IMG/VR virus record: IMGVR_UViG_3300013126_004149
Location: 1-64,000 of that record
Source of the DNA: a virus
Direction: 5' to 3' (one strand)
Length of the DNA stretch: 64,000 bases
In this document: in pieces, positions 34,853 through 43,562 of the stretch
Layout of the letters: each line of letters opens with the position of its first letter
Position numbering within the stretch: position 1 is the stretch's first letter
Position numbers and translations under genes: made by a program
Notes under the pieces: generated by a model
What the model was told of the DNA's origin: nothing
The model's input: the letters and a program-made list of their open reading frames with translations, nothing else
The model's database searches: none

Positions 34853-35722
34853 TTACTTTCTATTTTTTCCTAAAAAGGTGTACCAATCAATCCAATTCTC
34901 CAATCTATGAACATTTATCAATAAATTATTAGACTTTGCAAATTCAATCCATTTCAAACGTGAATTTATTCCATTTTTCTTTGATATATCAGAGTATTCT
35001 GATAGTGTTAAATTATGATATCTACCTAACTTCCATCCATTTTTTAAATATCTATCTAAATCTGTATTTTTAATATATTTCTGTTCCAAATCTTTAGATA
35101 TCCATTTTTTATCCAAATGTATGTTGCTACCAAATATCCATCCATTTTTTAAGTACTCTTTGACTTCTTCTTCTTTTATATATTTTATTTCACCATTCTT
35201 AATAACCCATCTACTACCTGTTAATGTTTCTGATATTTTATTTTTAATATCATCCATTTTATATATTTTTGTAATATATTCTTTTACCTTTGCTGTTTTA
35301 TAGTTATCTCTCTCTTTGCGAGTTTTAACCATTTTAATAGCGGCTCTTTGAAAATGATTCAATCCATTCTCATCAATATCATTGAGTCTATTCTCAACAG
35401 ATTTTTTGTGATATCCACCATAAGATTCATTTGTTCTATTATAAAAAGAATCATTGTTTTCAACATCATACTTTATTAGATACTCTTTTTCTATTCTTCT
35501 TATTTCAGAATATTCTGAAACTAAGTGATATGATAGAATTTTTCTTTCAAAATCATTTGGCCTTTCTTTATATTCTTTTTTAATATCTATACCACCAAAT
35601 AAATAACCATCATTAACTTCACCATAATGTGAACCAATATAAAATTTATTTAATCCTCTATCGAACCATTGGTAGATAAAAGAATTGTAATAATTACCTT
35701 CTTCATTTATAAATTTTTCCAT
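34853..35722 (-). CDS. GIY-YIG homing endonuclease
   Basis: 289 aa. The GIY-YIG core is near the N-terminus: FIYQWFDRGLNKFYIGSHYG (residues 14-33) followed by DGYLFGG, with ERKILSYHLVSEY and the conserved N after RTNESYGGYH. The C-terminal half has repeats like RWVIKNGEIKYIKEEEVKEY and YLKNGWIFGSN, YLKNGWKLGRYH, DNA-binding modules known from phage homing nucleases. It begins a run of four tightly packed genes. AT motif (TTTTATATATACTATATG) touches its ATG. Confidence 0.8.
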   Translation of the reverse strand: MEKFINEEGNYYNSFIYQWFDRGLNKFYIGSHYGEVNDGYLFGGIDIKKEYKERPNDFERKILSYHLVSEYSEIRRIEKEYLIKYDVENNDSFYNRTNESYGGYHKKSVENRLNDIDENGLNHFQRAAIKMVKTRKERDNYKTAKVKEYITKIYKMDDIKNKISETLTGSRWVIKNGEIKYIKEEEVKEYLKNGWIFGSNIHLDKKWISKDLEQKYIKNTDLDRYLKNGWKLGRYHNLTLSEYSDISKKNGINSRLKWIEFAKSNNLLINVHRLENWIDWYTFLGKNRK

Positions 35723-35760
35723 ATAGTATATATAAAATATTCATCAACCTATCATAGTAT

Positions 35761-36438
35761 TTATTTTCTATTTTGTATGATTTCATCTATTAATCCATAT
35801 TTCTTTGCATCATTTGAATTCAACCAATAGTCTCTCTCGCTGTCTTTATAAACTTTGTCATATGTCTGTCCGGTTTTTTCTGAAATTATTTCGTATAATT
35901 CTTTCTTCAAAGAATTTATCTCTTTTGCCTCGATTTCTATATCGGTTGCTTGAGAGTACCCGCTATACGTACTCGGTTGGTGGATCATGGTCCTGCTTCT
36001 TCTGAGAGCTTTTCTTTTACCCTTTGTTCCAGAGCAAAGAATAACTGCTGCCATCGAAGCAGCTAACCCGGTGTTAACTGTTACGATATCAGGCTTAACG
36101 AAGTCCATAACATCTAATAATCCTAGACCAGAGTAAACACTACCACCCCCTGAATCAATATAAATTTTAATATCTTTATCGCTTTCCAATTCTAAGAAAA
36201 GAAGTTGAGCTTTAATTAGATTGCATGTATAATCATCTACTTCTGTTGAAAGAAAAATAATTCTATCATCTAAAAGTTTAGAAAAGACATCAACTTGCAT
36301 TCCATTTCCTTCGATAAGGAGTGATGTATTATTGTTTTGGACTCTTTTATTTACTACTTTAAAATAATCATCAAAAACACTACTAGATACATTATTATCT
36401 CTCATATGAGATTTTAACATTCTTTCTATTCTATTCAT
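35761..36438 (-). CDS. clpP: ClpP-like serine protease
   Basis: 225 aa. The catalytic triad context is complete: GLAASMAAVI (Ser128), RTMIHQPS (His153) and an Asp near 204 in RDYWLNSNDAKKYGLID, plus IDSGGGSVYSGLGL for the oxyanion region. It would form a barrel-shaped peptidase. No Clp ATPase gene is visible here, so it may use a host ATPase or act alone. Because no separate prohead protease is seen in this window and the divergent neighbour is an acidic core-like protein, a role in head maturation is possible, as ClpP-like folds serve so in other phages (inference). Confidence 0.85.
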   Translation of the reverse strand: MNRIERMLKSHMRDNNVSSSVFDDYFKVVNKRVQNNNTSLLIEGNGMQVDVFSKLLDDRIIFLSTEVDDYTCNLIKAQLLFLELESDKDIKIYIDSGGGSVYSGLGLLDVMDFVKPDIVTVNTGLAASMAAVILCSGTKGKRKALRRSRTMIHQPSTYSGYSQATDIEIEAKEINSLKKELYEIISEKTGQTYDKVYKDSERDYWLNSNDAKKYGLIDEIIQNRK

Positions 36439-36480
36439 TTTGTATCTTTTTTACTTTTTTATAAATAAGTGGTATAAAAG

Positions 36481-36493
36481 TTTTAATATATAA
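36481..36493 (+). promoter_or_regulatory. promoter-like AT motif before the acidic protein
   Basis: TTTTAATATATAA at 36481-36493, 58 nt before the chosen ATG at 36551. Between them lies another AT run, AATATATATACAAA. The region is divergent to the ClpP gene. Confidence 0.5.
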
Positions 36494-36550
36494 ATAACCA
36501 AAAAATAGTTTTTGGAAAATAATATATATACAAAAAATAAATTAAAAATT

Positions 36551-36880
36551 ATGAAAACTACTGTAGAAGTTAATGGATATGAAATCGTAATCGAAGAAAA
36601 CGATGGATTAATCACTGTATCAGCAATGAAAGATGATGAAGTTGTTGAAGAATTTGAATTAGAATCTGGTGAAGAGTCTGGTGAAGAGTCTGAAGAAGGT
36701 GAAGATGTTCAAGATTTTGATTCTTTTGGACAAGACGAAGAAGAAGAATTTGAAGGTGATGATGAAGAAGAGTTTGAAGACGAAGATTCTGAAGAAAATG
36801 AAGAAGAGTTTGAAGACGAAGAAGATAATAATGAAGTTAAATTAGAATCTTTTCAATCTTTTATCAATAAAAGAAAATAA
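36551..36880 (+). CDS. strongly acidic protein, 109 aa, core/scaffold-like
   Basis: After a folded-looking N-terminus (MKTTVEVNGYEIVIEENDG) about 60 residues are nearly all Glu/Asp with SGEE and EEEFE repeats. The C-terminus ESFQSFINKRK is a copy of the leader-like motif found at the N-terminus of other proteins here. Acidic small proteins with protease-cleaved ends build the prohead core of T4 (gp67, gp68). By analogy this could be a head-core protein; there is no homology to prove it. An ATG 39 nt upstream in frame exists, but the A-rich region before 36551 and the MKTT start fit the other genes better. Confidence 0.6.
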   Translation: MKTTVEVNGYEIVIEENDGLITVSAMKDDEVVEEFELESGEESGEESEEGEDVQDFDSFGQDEEEEFEGDDEEEFEDEDSEENEEEFEDEEDNNEVKLESFQSFINKRK

Positions 36881-36884
36881 TAAT

Positions 36885-37280
36885 ATGAAATTTGTAAAAA
36901 CTTTTGAAGAGTTAAATCCTGAAGTTTATAGAAAGGTTGCTGATATTAGAGAAGGTGATGGTGATCCTTATATGACAGTTGATGATTTAAGAAAACACGC
37001 TGATTTAATTGAGGATAAATCTCGTGTAATTTTAAATGATATAAGAGAGGGAAGACGAACTTCAAAGTTAACAAAAAATGAGAGGAATTTACTAATTGAT
37101 TATGGGATTTGGTGGTTAAAGTATGAATATACAAATTTGAAGTATAATGATTCGAATGAGCATATACATGCTGTTGGTTATTGCCCAAGATGTAGTAAGT
37201 ATGTAGTTTTATCCACCGAATTAGGTGGGGTTAAAGTTATACCACAATGTCATCTTTGTTTTGTTAAAAATAAATCTTAA
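36885..37280 (+). CDS. protein with leader-like peptide and zinc ribbon, 131 aa
   Basis: The N-terminus MKFVKTFEELNPEVY fits the recurrent leader-like peptide. The C-terminus has CPRC near residue 103 and CHLC near 124, a plausible four-Cys zinc ribbon (GYCPRCSKYVVL ... PQCHLCFVKNK). The middle is helical and basic. It lies 4 nt after the acidic protein and 3 nt before an endonuclease gene, so it belongs to the same transcript. Function unknown; the zinc ribbon suggests contact with nucleic acid or protein. Confidence 0.6.
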   Translation: MKFVKTFEELNPEVYRKVADIREGDGDPYMTVDDLRKHADLIEDKSRVILNDIREGRRTSKLTKNERNLLIDYGIWWLKYEYTNLKYNDSNEHIHAVGYCPRCSKYVVLSTELGGVKVIPQCHLCFVKNKS

Positions 37281-37283
37281 AGA

Positions 37284-38018
37284 ATGTTAATAGATAATGA
37301 AATTAATATTAGAATAAATAATTTAAATAGGGATATTTATCCAAATAATAATTATGGTGAATATATAAATATAAATATAAAAGATTTACCTATCGGTAGT
37401 GGTATTTTAGTTAATGTTAAGTGTGATTTTTGTGATTTTATTAAAAAAATTCAATATAGAAAATATGTTAAAAATACTAAAAACTTCACGGTAGAATATT
37501 CTTGTTCTAATAAATGTTCAATATCAAAATATAGAAAAACATGTTTAGATAGATATGGTGTAGATAATACTACAAAATTACCAGAAAACTTAGAAAAGAT
37601 GAAAAAAACATGTTTAGATAGATATGGTGTGGATAACCCATTAAAAGATGAGTTTATAAAAAATAAAGTAGTTACATCAAGAATTAAAAATGGTAAAAGT
37701 TCAGGTAAAGTTTCTGAATATTCTAAGTTTAGGAATAAATGTAGAAATATAACTTTTTCAAAAAAGAAAGAATTATTATCTCTCTGGGATGGATATGATT
37801 ATTATGATGGTGAATATATAGGTAATAATTGGGGAAAATCCCCTTTAGATGCAAATTATCCTACAATTGAACATAAGATATCAATATTAGAAGGATTTTT
37901 AAATAAAATAGACATTAACATAATATGTGATATTAATAATCTGTGTTTTTGTAAAAGATCTATAAATTCATCTCTAAATTCTCTGACTTTTGGTGAAAAA
38001 TTAAAAAAAAATGAATAA
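37284..38018 (+). CDS. HNH-type homing endonuclease with repeats
   Basis: 244 aa. Two repeats KTCLDRYGVDN (about residues 89-130) are the DNA-binding type seen in phage nucleases. A Cys pair in KCDFCDF and CSNKCS may bind zinc. The C-terminal ~90 residues (WDGYDYYDGEYI, YPTIEHKISILEGF, NNLCFCKRSINS) carry the H, N and N of an HNH core. It is homologous over its length to the protein at 49852-50952. It sits as a cassette between the zinc-ribbon and HAD genes with only 3 and 2 nt of spacing. Confidence 0.75.
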   Translation: MLIDNEINIRINNLNRDIYPNNNYGEYININIKDLPIGSGILVNVKCDFCDFIKKIQYRKYVKNTKNFTVEYSCSNKCSISKYRKTCLDRYGVDNTTKLPENLEKMKKTCLDRYGVDNPLKDEFIKNKVVTSRIKNGKSSGKVSEYSKFRNKCRNITFSKKKELLSLWDGYDYYDGEYIGNNWGKSPLDANYPTIEHKISILEGFLNKIDINIICDINNLCFCKRSINSSLNSLTFGEKLKKNE

Positions 38019-38020
38019 AT

Positions 38021-39079
38021 ATGAATAAAATACATATAGAGTATTCGTGTTTCGATATAGATGATAATCTATTACATATGCCAACAAAAATAAATATGAT
38101 TAATTTATCAAATGGTGATAAAGTTGGTGTTTCATCAGAAGAATTTGCTGAAATAAGAGGTGATAAAGAAAATTGGAAATTAGCAGATGATGCTTTTATT
38201 GAATTTAGAGATAATGGACCAAGAGGGGATCGGGCTTTTATTGAAGATATGATATATTCAATTAATAATAAAAATTTCGCACCATCATGGTATAAATTTT
38301 TAAATACTCTTAAAAATGGATTTTTATTTTCTTTAATTACCGCCAGAGGTCATAAACCTGATACTTTTAAAAGAGGAGTTGAATGGATAATAGATAATGT
38401 ATTTAGTGAAGATGATAAGTATGAAATGTATAATAATCTTAAAAAATATATACATTTATTTAGAGGATCTCAATCATTAATTAATACAAAATCTGATGAA
38501 ATATTAAAAAGTAAAAATGATGAAGATAATTTTAAAATTGATAAAATTGATTATAATAATTTTTCAAAAAATTATATAATTCAAAATTATTTAAATAATT
38601 GCTCTTTTTATGGTGTTAGCTATGAGGGTTTTATAGAAAAACATAAATCAGGTGGTGCTGATTCACCTGAAATTGGTAAAGAAATTGCTATAAAGGAATT
38701 TAAAAGAAAGATCAAGGATTATGCTGATAAAATAGGAGCTACAATTAGTTTTGGAATGAGTGATGATGATATGAAAAATATTACACATCTAGAAAATGTT
38801 TTTAAAGAGTTGAAAAGTGTTTATCCGGATACTATATTTAGATTATATGACACATCTAAAAGAGGTTATATAAAAAGAGTAATAGAAAAAAGAATAAAAA
38901 CATTTGAAGAGTTTTCATCAGCGGTTTTAAACCTACCAAACGCGGCTATGTCTGGTGGTATGAATAGTCAGAATCCATTTGAAACATCAAAAATTCAACA
39001 ATCGAAAATATTAAAAAAATTATCTGAAGATATTTTTGGAAAACACAAAAATAAGAAAAAAGGGGATAAAAAAAATTAA
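38021..39079 (+). CDS. HAD-like phosphatase with internal leader-like motif
   Basis: 352 aa. HAD motifs: FDIDDNLL (D-x-D, residues 12-19), SLITARGH (motif II, about 104-111) and SFGMSDDDMKNI (motif IV acidic pair, about 243-254). The enzyme class hydrolyses phosphate esters; the substrate is unknown. Residues 290-309 (KRIKTFEEFSSAVLNLPNAA) contain the leader-like K.F..F motif, followed by a polar ~43-residue tail ending in Lys-rich sequence. This tail could be a separately cleaved or targeting segment (inference). The ATG follows the endonuclease stop by 2 nt. Confidence 0.7.
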   Translation: MNKIHIEYSCFDIDDNLLHMPTKINMINLSNGDKVGVSSEEFAEIRGDKENWKLADDAFIEFRDNGPRGDRAFIEDMIYSINNKNFAPSWYKFLNTLKNGFLFSLITARGHKPDTFKRGVEWIIDNVFSEDDKYEMYNNLKKYIHLFRGSQSLINTKSDEILKSKNDEDNFKIDKIDYNNFSKNYIIQNYLNNCSFYGVSYEGFIEKHKSGGADSPEIGKEIAIKEFKRKIKDYADKIGATISFGMSDDDMKNITHLENVFKELKSVYPDTIFRLYDTSKRGYIKRVIEKRIKTFEEFSSAVLNLPNAAMSGGMNSQNPFETSKIQQSKILKKLSEDIFGKHKNKKKGDKKN

Positions 39080-39090
39080 TATATAAAAAT
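39075..39090 (+). promoter_or_regulatory. promoter-like AT motif
   Basis: ATTAATATATAAAAAT, about 15 nt before the ATG at 39105, overlapping the stop region of the HAD gene. Confidence 0.45.
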
Positions 39091-39104
39091 AAAAAATAAA
39101 AATT

Positions 39105-39326
39105 ATGACAGTTAGATTATTAACAGAAGAACAAAAAGATCAATTAGTTGGTCAAACTTATGACGGGGTTCAATTTTTTAACCCAACTCAAGATGCTGAT
39201 GGAAATTGGTTTATCTCAAATGAAGAAGTTGCACAATGTGTAAATTTTGAATGGGTATCTTCTTTACCTGAAATTGAATACAAACCAGTAGTTGTTGAAT
39301 TACCTACAACACCATCTGCTGAGTAA
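39105..39326 (+). CDS. small hypothetical protein, 73 aa
   Basis: Not recognised. Soluble, acidic, with aromatic residues (YDGVQFFNPTQDADGNWF; NFEWVSSLPEIEYKP) and a Pro/Thr-rich end. Better codon variety (more G/C) than adjacent genes and its own AT motif suggest strong expression. Could be a small virion or accessory protein; no evidence beyond that. Confidence 0.6.
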   Translation: MTVRLLTEEQKDQLVGQTYDGVQFFNPTQDADGNWFISNEEVAQCVNFEWVSSLPEIEYKPVVVELPTTPSAE

Positions 39327-39374
39327 TAAATTATTTATAAAAATTAAAAAGATCTTTTTTTTTATATATACATT

Positions 39375-41222
39375 ATGAAACTATTTAATTATTTTGAGTT
39401 CTTATTTGAATCCGATAGTAGTGGTAAAATGAGAATATTTTATTCTGATGAATTTAGAAATCTTCTGAAAAAGATTTCAGATAATAAAAATGTGGAGAAT
39501 GAAACTCCAAGAGTTATATCTGAAAAATTGCTTAGTTCTGAAGCAAAAAGTGAAATATTAGACACATATACTTTAATTGATATCACTGATAAAAATGATA
39601 AAATCTCTTATGTGCAAACAAATAGAATTTTAAGAGATACCGGATTAAAAGATATATCTGGATTTCAACCTGGATCAGACTATAAATTCTGGAAAGAAGG
39701 AAGAACTCCTGAGTTTGGTATAGGTAGATGGGTTAGAAGAGTTTTTGCTGAAGTTATAAAAGCTCCACTTACTGATCCAAAAATAGAACTTTTTGTTAAT
39801 GCTTACAAGTCAGTTTATGATTCAAGAACAGCTATTGATTTGAGTGTTGTTGAAGGTGAAGATATTAGAACTAATTATTTAGAATCCAATTATTTAGAAA
39901 TTAAAGGTCAATTAGGTAACTCTTGTATGAGATATGAAGGATGTCAATCTTATTTAGATATTTATGTCCAAAATCCACAAGTTTGTAAACTACTTGTCTT
40001 AAAAGAAGGTGGTAAAGTTAAAGGTAGAGCTCTTCTTTGGAATCTTTCTAATGGTAAAAAATACATAGATAGAATTTATACTATACAAGATTCTGATAAA
40101 AACATCTTTAAGGAGTGGGCTGAGAGTAATGGATTTGATATAAATTATGATATGTCAACCTCTAATCTTAATTTATCAGTTAACTTAAAAACCAGTAGCT
40201 TTGATAAGTATCCTTATATGGATACATTTGAGTATTATGATGATCAAAATGGTATTCTTTATGAAGAGATTCCTGATATGCATGAAGATAAAGAAATTCT
40301 AAGATTGAAAAGTACAAGTGGTGTCTATGAAACAATATCTGGTAGTCATGAAGGACAAGTTCGTGATATTGAAGGTGAGTGGATTGATGAAGATGATGCT
40401 CGTTGGTGTGATGATGTTGATGGGTGGGTTTGGTATGAAAATACTTATTGGTTAGATTATTTAGATATATATGTTTCTGAAAGAGCGGATGTTAGATATA
40501 GTGAATATCACCAATCAGATTTTTATGCAAATGATGTTATACATAATGAAGAAACAGATGATTATTATTACCCTGAGTATGATGATATAGTTGAGTATTT
40601 CATAAGACCGGATGAGACTTCTTGTATACCTAAGAGTGATTTACAATATTATTTCGAATTTGATGAAGAAAGATGGTCTAGAAAATCTTTCGTGATAGAT
40701 CCATATAACGGTGAATTACATTGGAGAAAAAAGGAGATTGATGGTAAAAAATATGAAGATATTTTAGATGAGAAAATAAAAGCGGAGTTAAATCTACCGG
40801 ATAGATTTCATACAATTGCTAAATTAGAAAATTTCAGAATTGAGATGGCTAAGGATATGATTGAAAGCTCTCAATTAGCTAAAACTGAAATAAAAAGAGT
40901 TAGAGATATTTACAAAAGACGTAATGATAAACTTGATAAAAATTGGTATTATTTTTTAGCACCAATTATCTATATAAGTGTTTGGGGAGCCACATCTGGT
41001 CACCCGCGAAACTATTATCGAGATGAAGATAAATTAAAAATATCATCAATTGTTGATATGTTAGGTTATTCTGATAATACTAAAAAAGATATAAAAAAAT
41101 GGTTAGATAATAGATACAGAGAATATTATTTTAGTACAAATATGTTTACGGTTTGTAATGCTATTGAACCAACTTTCTTTGGTGATAAAGTATATAAGAA
41201 GTACTTATACTTAAAGATGTAA
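39375..41222 (+). CDS. large hypothetical protein with leader-like N-terminus, 615 aa
   Basis: The N-terminus MKLFNYFEFLFESDSSGK matches the leader-like peptides (K..F..F..E-S). A conserved-looking block NSCMRYEGCQSYLDIY followed by VCKLLVLKEGGKVKGRALLW (about residues 183-222) is of a type I associate with phage proteins of unknown role. Residues 300-470 are very rich in Tyr, Trp, Asp and Glu, with repeats like EGEWIDEDDARWCDDVDGW, suggesting several short beta modules. The end is helical and basic. No catalytic motif recognised. It may be an internal head protein. Confidence 0.65.
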   Translation: MKLFNYFEFLFESDSSGKMRIFYSDEFRNLLKKISDNKNVENETPRVISEKLLSSEAKSEILDTYTLIDITDKNDKISYVQTNRILRDTGLKDISGFQPGSDYKFWKEGRTPEFGIGRWVRRVFAEVIKAPLTDPKIELFVNAYKSVYDSRTAIDLSVVEGEDIRTNYLESNYLEIKGQLGNSCMRYEGCQSYLDIYVQNPQVCKLLVLKEGGKVKGRALLWNLSNGKKYIDRIYTIQDSDKNIFKEWAESNGFDINYDMSTSNLNLSVNLKTSSFDKYPYMDTFEYYDDQNGILYEEIPDMHEDKEILRLKSTSGVYETISGSHEGQVRDIEGEWIDEDDARWCDDVDGWVWYENTYWLDYLDIYVSERADVRYSEYHQSDFYANDVIHNEETDDYYYPEYDDIVEYFIRPDETSCIPKSDLQYYFEFDEERWSRKSFVIDPYNGELHWRKKEIDGKKYEDILDEKIKAELNLPDRFHTIAKLENFRIEMAKDMIESSQLAKTEIKRVRDIYKRRNDKLDKNWYYFLAPIIYISVWGATSGHPRNYYRDEDKLKISSIVDMLGYSDNTKKDIKKWLDNRYREYYFSTNMFTVCNAIEPTFFGDKVYKKYLYLKM

Positions 41223-41225
41223 AAA

Positions 41226-41477
41226 TTGAAAAAGATTAATATAGAAAATTTACCGGAAATTGAGGGTGATAAAGCAAACCATTTTATTTATGGTTTGCTT
41301 ATTTATTTTATATCATCTTTATTATTTGGTGATGTTGTTGGTTTATCTCTTTGCTTTATATCAGCTGTTGGTAAAGAGATTTATGACCATTTGAGTCCAT
41401 TACATAAATGGTGTTGGTGGGACTTAATATGGACTATAATGGGTGGTTTAATTGGATTTTTAATCCATATTAATTAG
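41226..41477 (+). CDS. small membrane protein, VanZ/YfiM-like, TTG start
   Basis: 83 aa from a TTG at 41226; no in-frame ATG is near, and the gene follows the previous stop by 3 nt, so coupling may permit TTG. Three hydrophobic segments are visible (about residues 18-38, 40-52, 66-82) with KANHFIYGLLIYF and GKEIYDHL between them; the H....G and KE..D pattern resembles small VanZ- or YfiM-like membrane proteins. Function in phages unknown; a lysis role is one option. It converges with the stress protein gene with a 4-nt overlap. Confidence 0.6.
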   Translation: MKKINIENLPEIEGDKANHFIYGLLIYFISSLLFGDVVGLSLCFISAVGKEIYDHLSPLHKWCWWDLIWTIMGGLIGFLIHIN

Positions 41478-42250
41478 TTCCAAAAACTTGAAATATGGTG
41501 AACTGGATTAACAACCAAAACTGGTAAACCTAATTCGTTTAAGATAAGACGTTGTTCATCACTAAAGTAAAGTGGTGAAAATGAGTCACCTGTTTCGTTT
41601 ACAATAGTAATTAAATTACATTCTTTTTCTTTAGCAACTTCAATAATTGATTTATCAAAATCTTCGTCTCTAACTTCTAGCGTGTAAGGTATAGAATATT
41701 CATTAAAAAACTTCTTAATAAACTTTTGAGAGTTTTTATTTCCAGGTAAACCCTTTCTCATAAGAACCACAACTTCTGATTGGAAGTTTTTAGCAATTCT
41801 AGTAACGTGTAGTAACTTTTGTTTACTAGTATCTGTACTATCTATAGGTACTAAAATTTTTGTATAGGGTTTGGTATTTCCCTCCTGTACTATAATAAAG
41901 GGAGAATGGTTTTCTTCTTTATTTAGGATTTTAAATATATCACTACCCGTGATGTATTTTTGCCAGATATTTAAGCTATGTACTCCTATGAAGGTATATT
42001 TAGCGTGTATTTCATGTGAAAAGTTAACAATATCTTCAAATATATCACCAACTCTAACATGTGAAATTACTTTATCATAGTTAGGAATTTTTTGAAATTT
42101 CTTTTCTGTTTTCTCTATATCTTTAACATCTTCTATAATGTGTACAATGTGTACTTGAGCTCCCATTTTTTCTGCGGTCATTAAAGCGTGTTCAACTGCG
42201 GTCTCTGCTGTTTTTGTAAAATCGTAAGCAACTAGGAAATTTGTTTTCAT
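41474..42250 (-). CDS. universal stress protein, two-domain
   Basis: 258 aa. Two tandem Usp folds: the first begins TNFLVAYDFTKTAETAVEHAL with IHAKYTFIGVHS and SPFIIVQEG (about residues 1-125); the second begins YTKILVPIDSTDTSKQKLL and ends LGLPVLVVNP. The usual G-x-x-G ATP-loop is only partly kept (VHSLNIWQKYITGSD). Universal stress proteins bind nucleotides and modulate stress responses in bacteria; their role in phages is unknown. Probably acquired from a host. The - strand start follows an AATATATAG motif about 35 nt upstream. Confidence 0.8.
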   Translation of the reverse strand: MKTNFLVAYDFTKTAETAVEHALMTAEKMGAQVHIVHIIEDVKDIEKTEKKFQKIPNYDKVISHVRVGDIFEDIVNFSHEIHAKYTFIGVHSLNIWQKYITGSDIFKILNKEENHSPFIIVQEGNTKPYTKILVPIDSTDTSKQKLLHVTRIAKNFQSEVVVLMRKGLPGNKNSQKFIKKFFNEYSIPYTLEVRDEDFDKSIIEVAKEKECNLITIVNETGDSFSPLYFSDEQRLILNELGLPVLVVNPVHHISSFWN

Positions 42251-42311
42251 ATCTTTTATTTTATTTTGTATAATCTATATATTGATACAAAATTACAAAA
42301 AAAAGTGAATA

Positions 42312-43508
42312 TTACAAGTATTTTAAATTATTAAATTTTTTATTATAATCAACTTCTTCCGAGTATCTCTTAGTTGATTTTGGTTTTGGAATCCATTTAA
42401 CATCTAATTCATCTTTACTAAAAAAATCTGATAGTCCTAATTTAGAAAAAGCATTTTCAACAAGTGTTGAGAGTTTGTTTAAATCCTTTACTTTACTTAT
42501 TCTGTGTAGTAATTTATATGGATCGCTATCATTTTTTTTATCTACAATATCTTCAAATAGTTTTTTCCATAGAAAAACAGCCCATCCTTCTTTTATTTTT
42601 TGTTCTGATTTTCTCCAACCGGCATCATCATTATCAAAAAAGTATTGTAAATCCAACTCATTATTCTCTAAGAATTTAGAATCTGTGTTAACGCCCACCA
42701 TTCCAATTGAATTTGGAAAAAATAATGAATCTATATAACCTTCAAAAACTGTTATTTTTTCTATAAAATTAATATTTAAAATATTAAAATAGTAAGATAA
42801 TTTATTATAAATAACTAATTTGCTTATATCTAAATCAATTGGATTTTCTTTACCTATATTAACCCACTCCAATATGTTTTCATAGTTAAATATTTTAAAC
42901 ATTCTTCTTTTACCTTCTTTCAAGTTTCTTATTTGAAGTCCTAAGACTTTATTATCTCTTCTATTTAACATAACAATAATCCACTCGCTTTCATCTTCAT
43001 TTTTCCACCACTTAGCTTGGTAAATATTCTTATGTAAGTGTGGTTGTATTCCTCTACCAACTAAATATTTATAAACTCCACTATTTGTTTGTATTGGTTT
43101 AAAGTCTGATATGGGAGTTAGATCTTGGTTAAATACTCTTTCTAATTCAGAAATTTCTATTAAATCATCCAATTTAGCATCAACAAAATCCCCTTCATAA
43201 TCAGAATAAGTCATAACACTATTTAAGTGTTCTATCATTTCCAACTTTTTATCTGGATCAATTTGCTCATTAAAATCTTTACAAAATTTATCTAATGTTG
43301 TTTTTCTATTGCAATTAAAGCAAACATAAAGCAGTTTATCAAAATAGAGATTTCCTCTCTTAGCGTATTTATTTTTATGTGAATCTCCACAACATGGTGC
43401 GCAAAAGTTTATTCGATTATTATAGTCTACAATTTTTCTTCTAGCTGGGTCAACGAATTCTTTATCTAGTATTTTTTGTATTAAACTTTTAATGTAGTTT
43501 TTATCCAT
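42312..43508 (-). CDS. DNA primase with zinc finger and TOPRIM
   Basis: 398 aa. Residues about 34-65 carry CAPCCGDSHKN, RGNLYFDK and VCFNCNR, the zinc-binding domain of DnaG-like primases. The TOPRIM domain follows: ITVFEGYIDSLFFPN (Glu) and QYFFDNDDAGWRKS (D-x-D) at about 243-300. Thus it should make RNA primers at the fork, the role of T4 gp61. The C-terminal ~70 residues (SDPYKLLHRI, LVENAFSKLGLSDFF) could contact the helicase. It is isolated from the polymerase and clamp genes by several small genes. Confidence 0.8.
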   Translation of the reverse strand: MDKNYIKSLIQKILDKEFVDPARRKIVDYNNRINFCAPCCGDSHKNKYAKRGNLYFDKLLYVCFNCNRKTTLDKFCKDFNEQIDPDKKLEMIEHLNSVMTYSDYEGDFVDAKLDDLIEISELERVFNQDLTPISDFKPIQTNSGVYKYLVGRGIQPHLHKNIYQAKWWKNEDESEWIIVMLNRRDNKVLGLQIRNLKEGKRRMFKIFNYENILEWVNIGKENPIDLDISKLVIYNKLSYYFNILNINFIEKITVFEGYIDSLFFPNSIGMVGVNTDSKFLENNELDLQYFFDNDDAGWRKSEQKIKEGWAVFLWKKLFEDIVDKKNDSDPYKLLHRISKVKDLNKLSTLVENAFSKLGLSDFFSKDELDVKWIPKPKSTKRYSEEVDYNKKFNNLKYL

Positions 43509-43536
43509 ATTGGTTTTATCATTATTCTATATTTAA

Positions 43537-43551
43537 GTTTTAATATATAAA
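43537..43551 (+). promoter_or_regulatory. promoter-like AT motif
   Basis: GTTTTAATATATAAA about 12 nt before the ATG at 43563. Confidence 0.5.
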
Positions 43552-43562
43552 AATAAAAAGTT

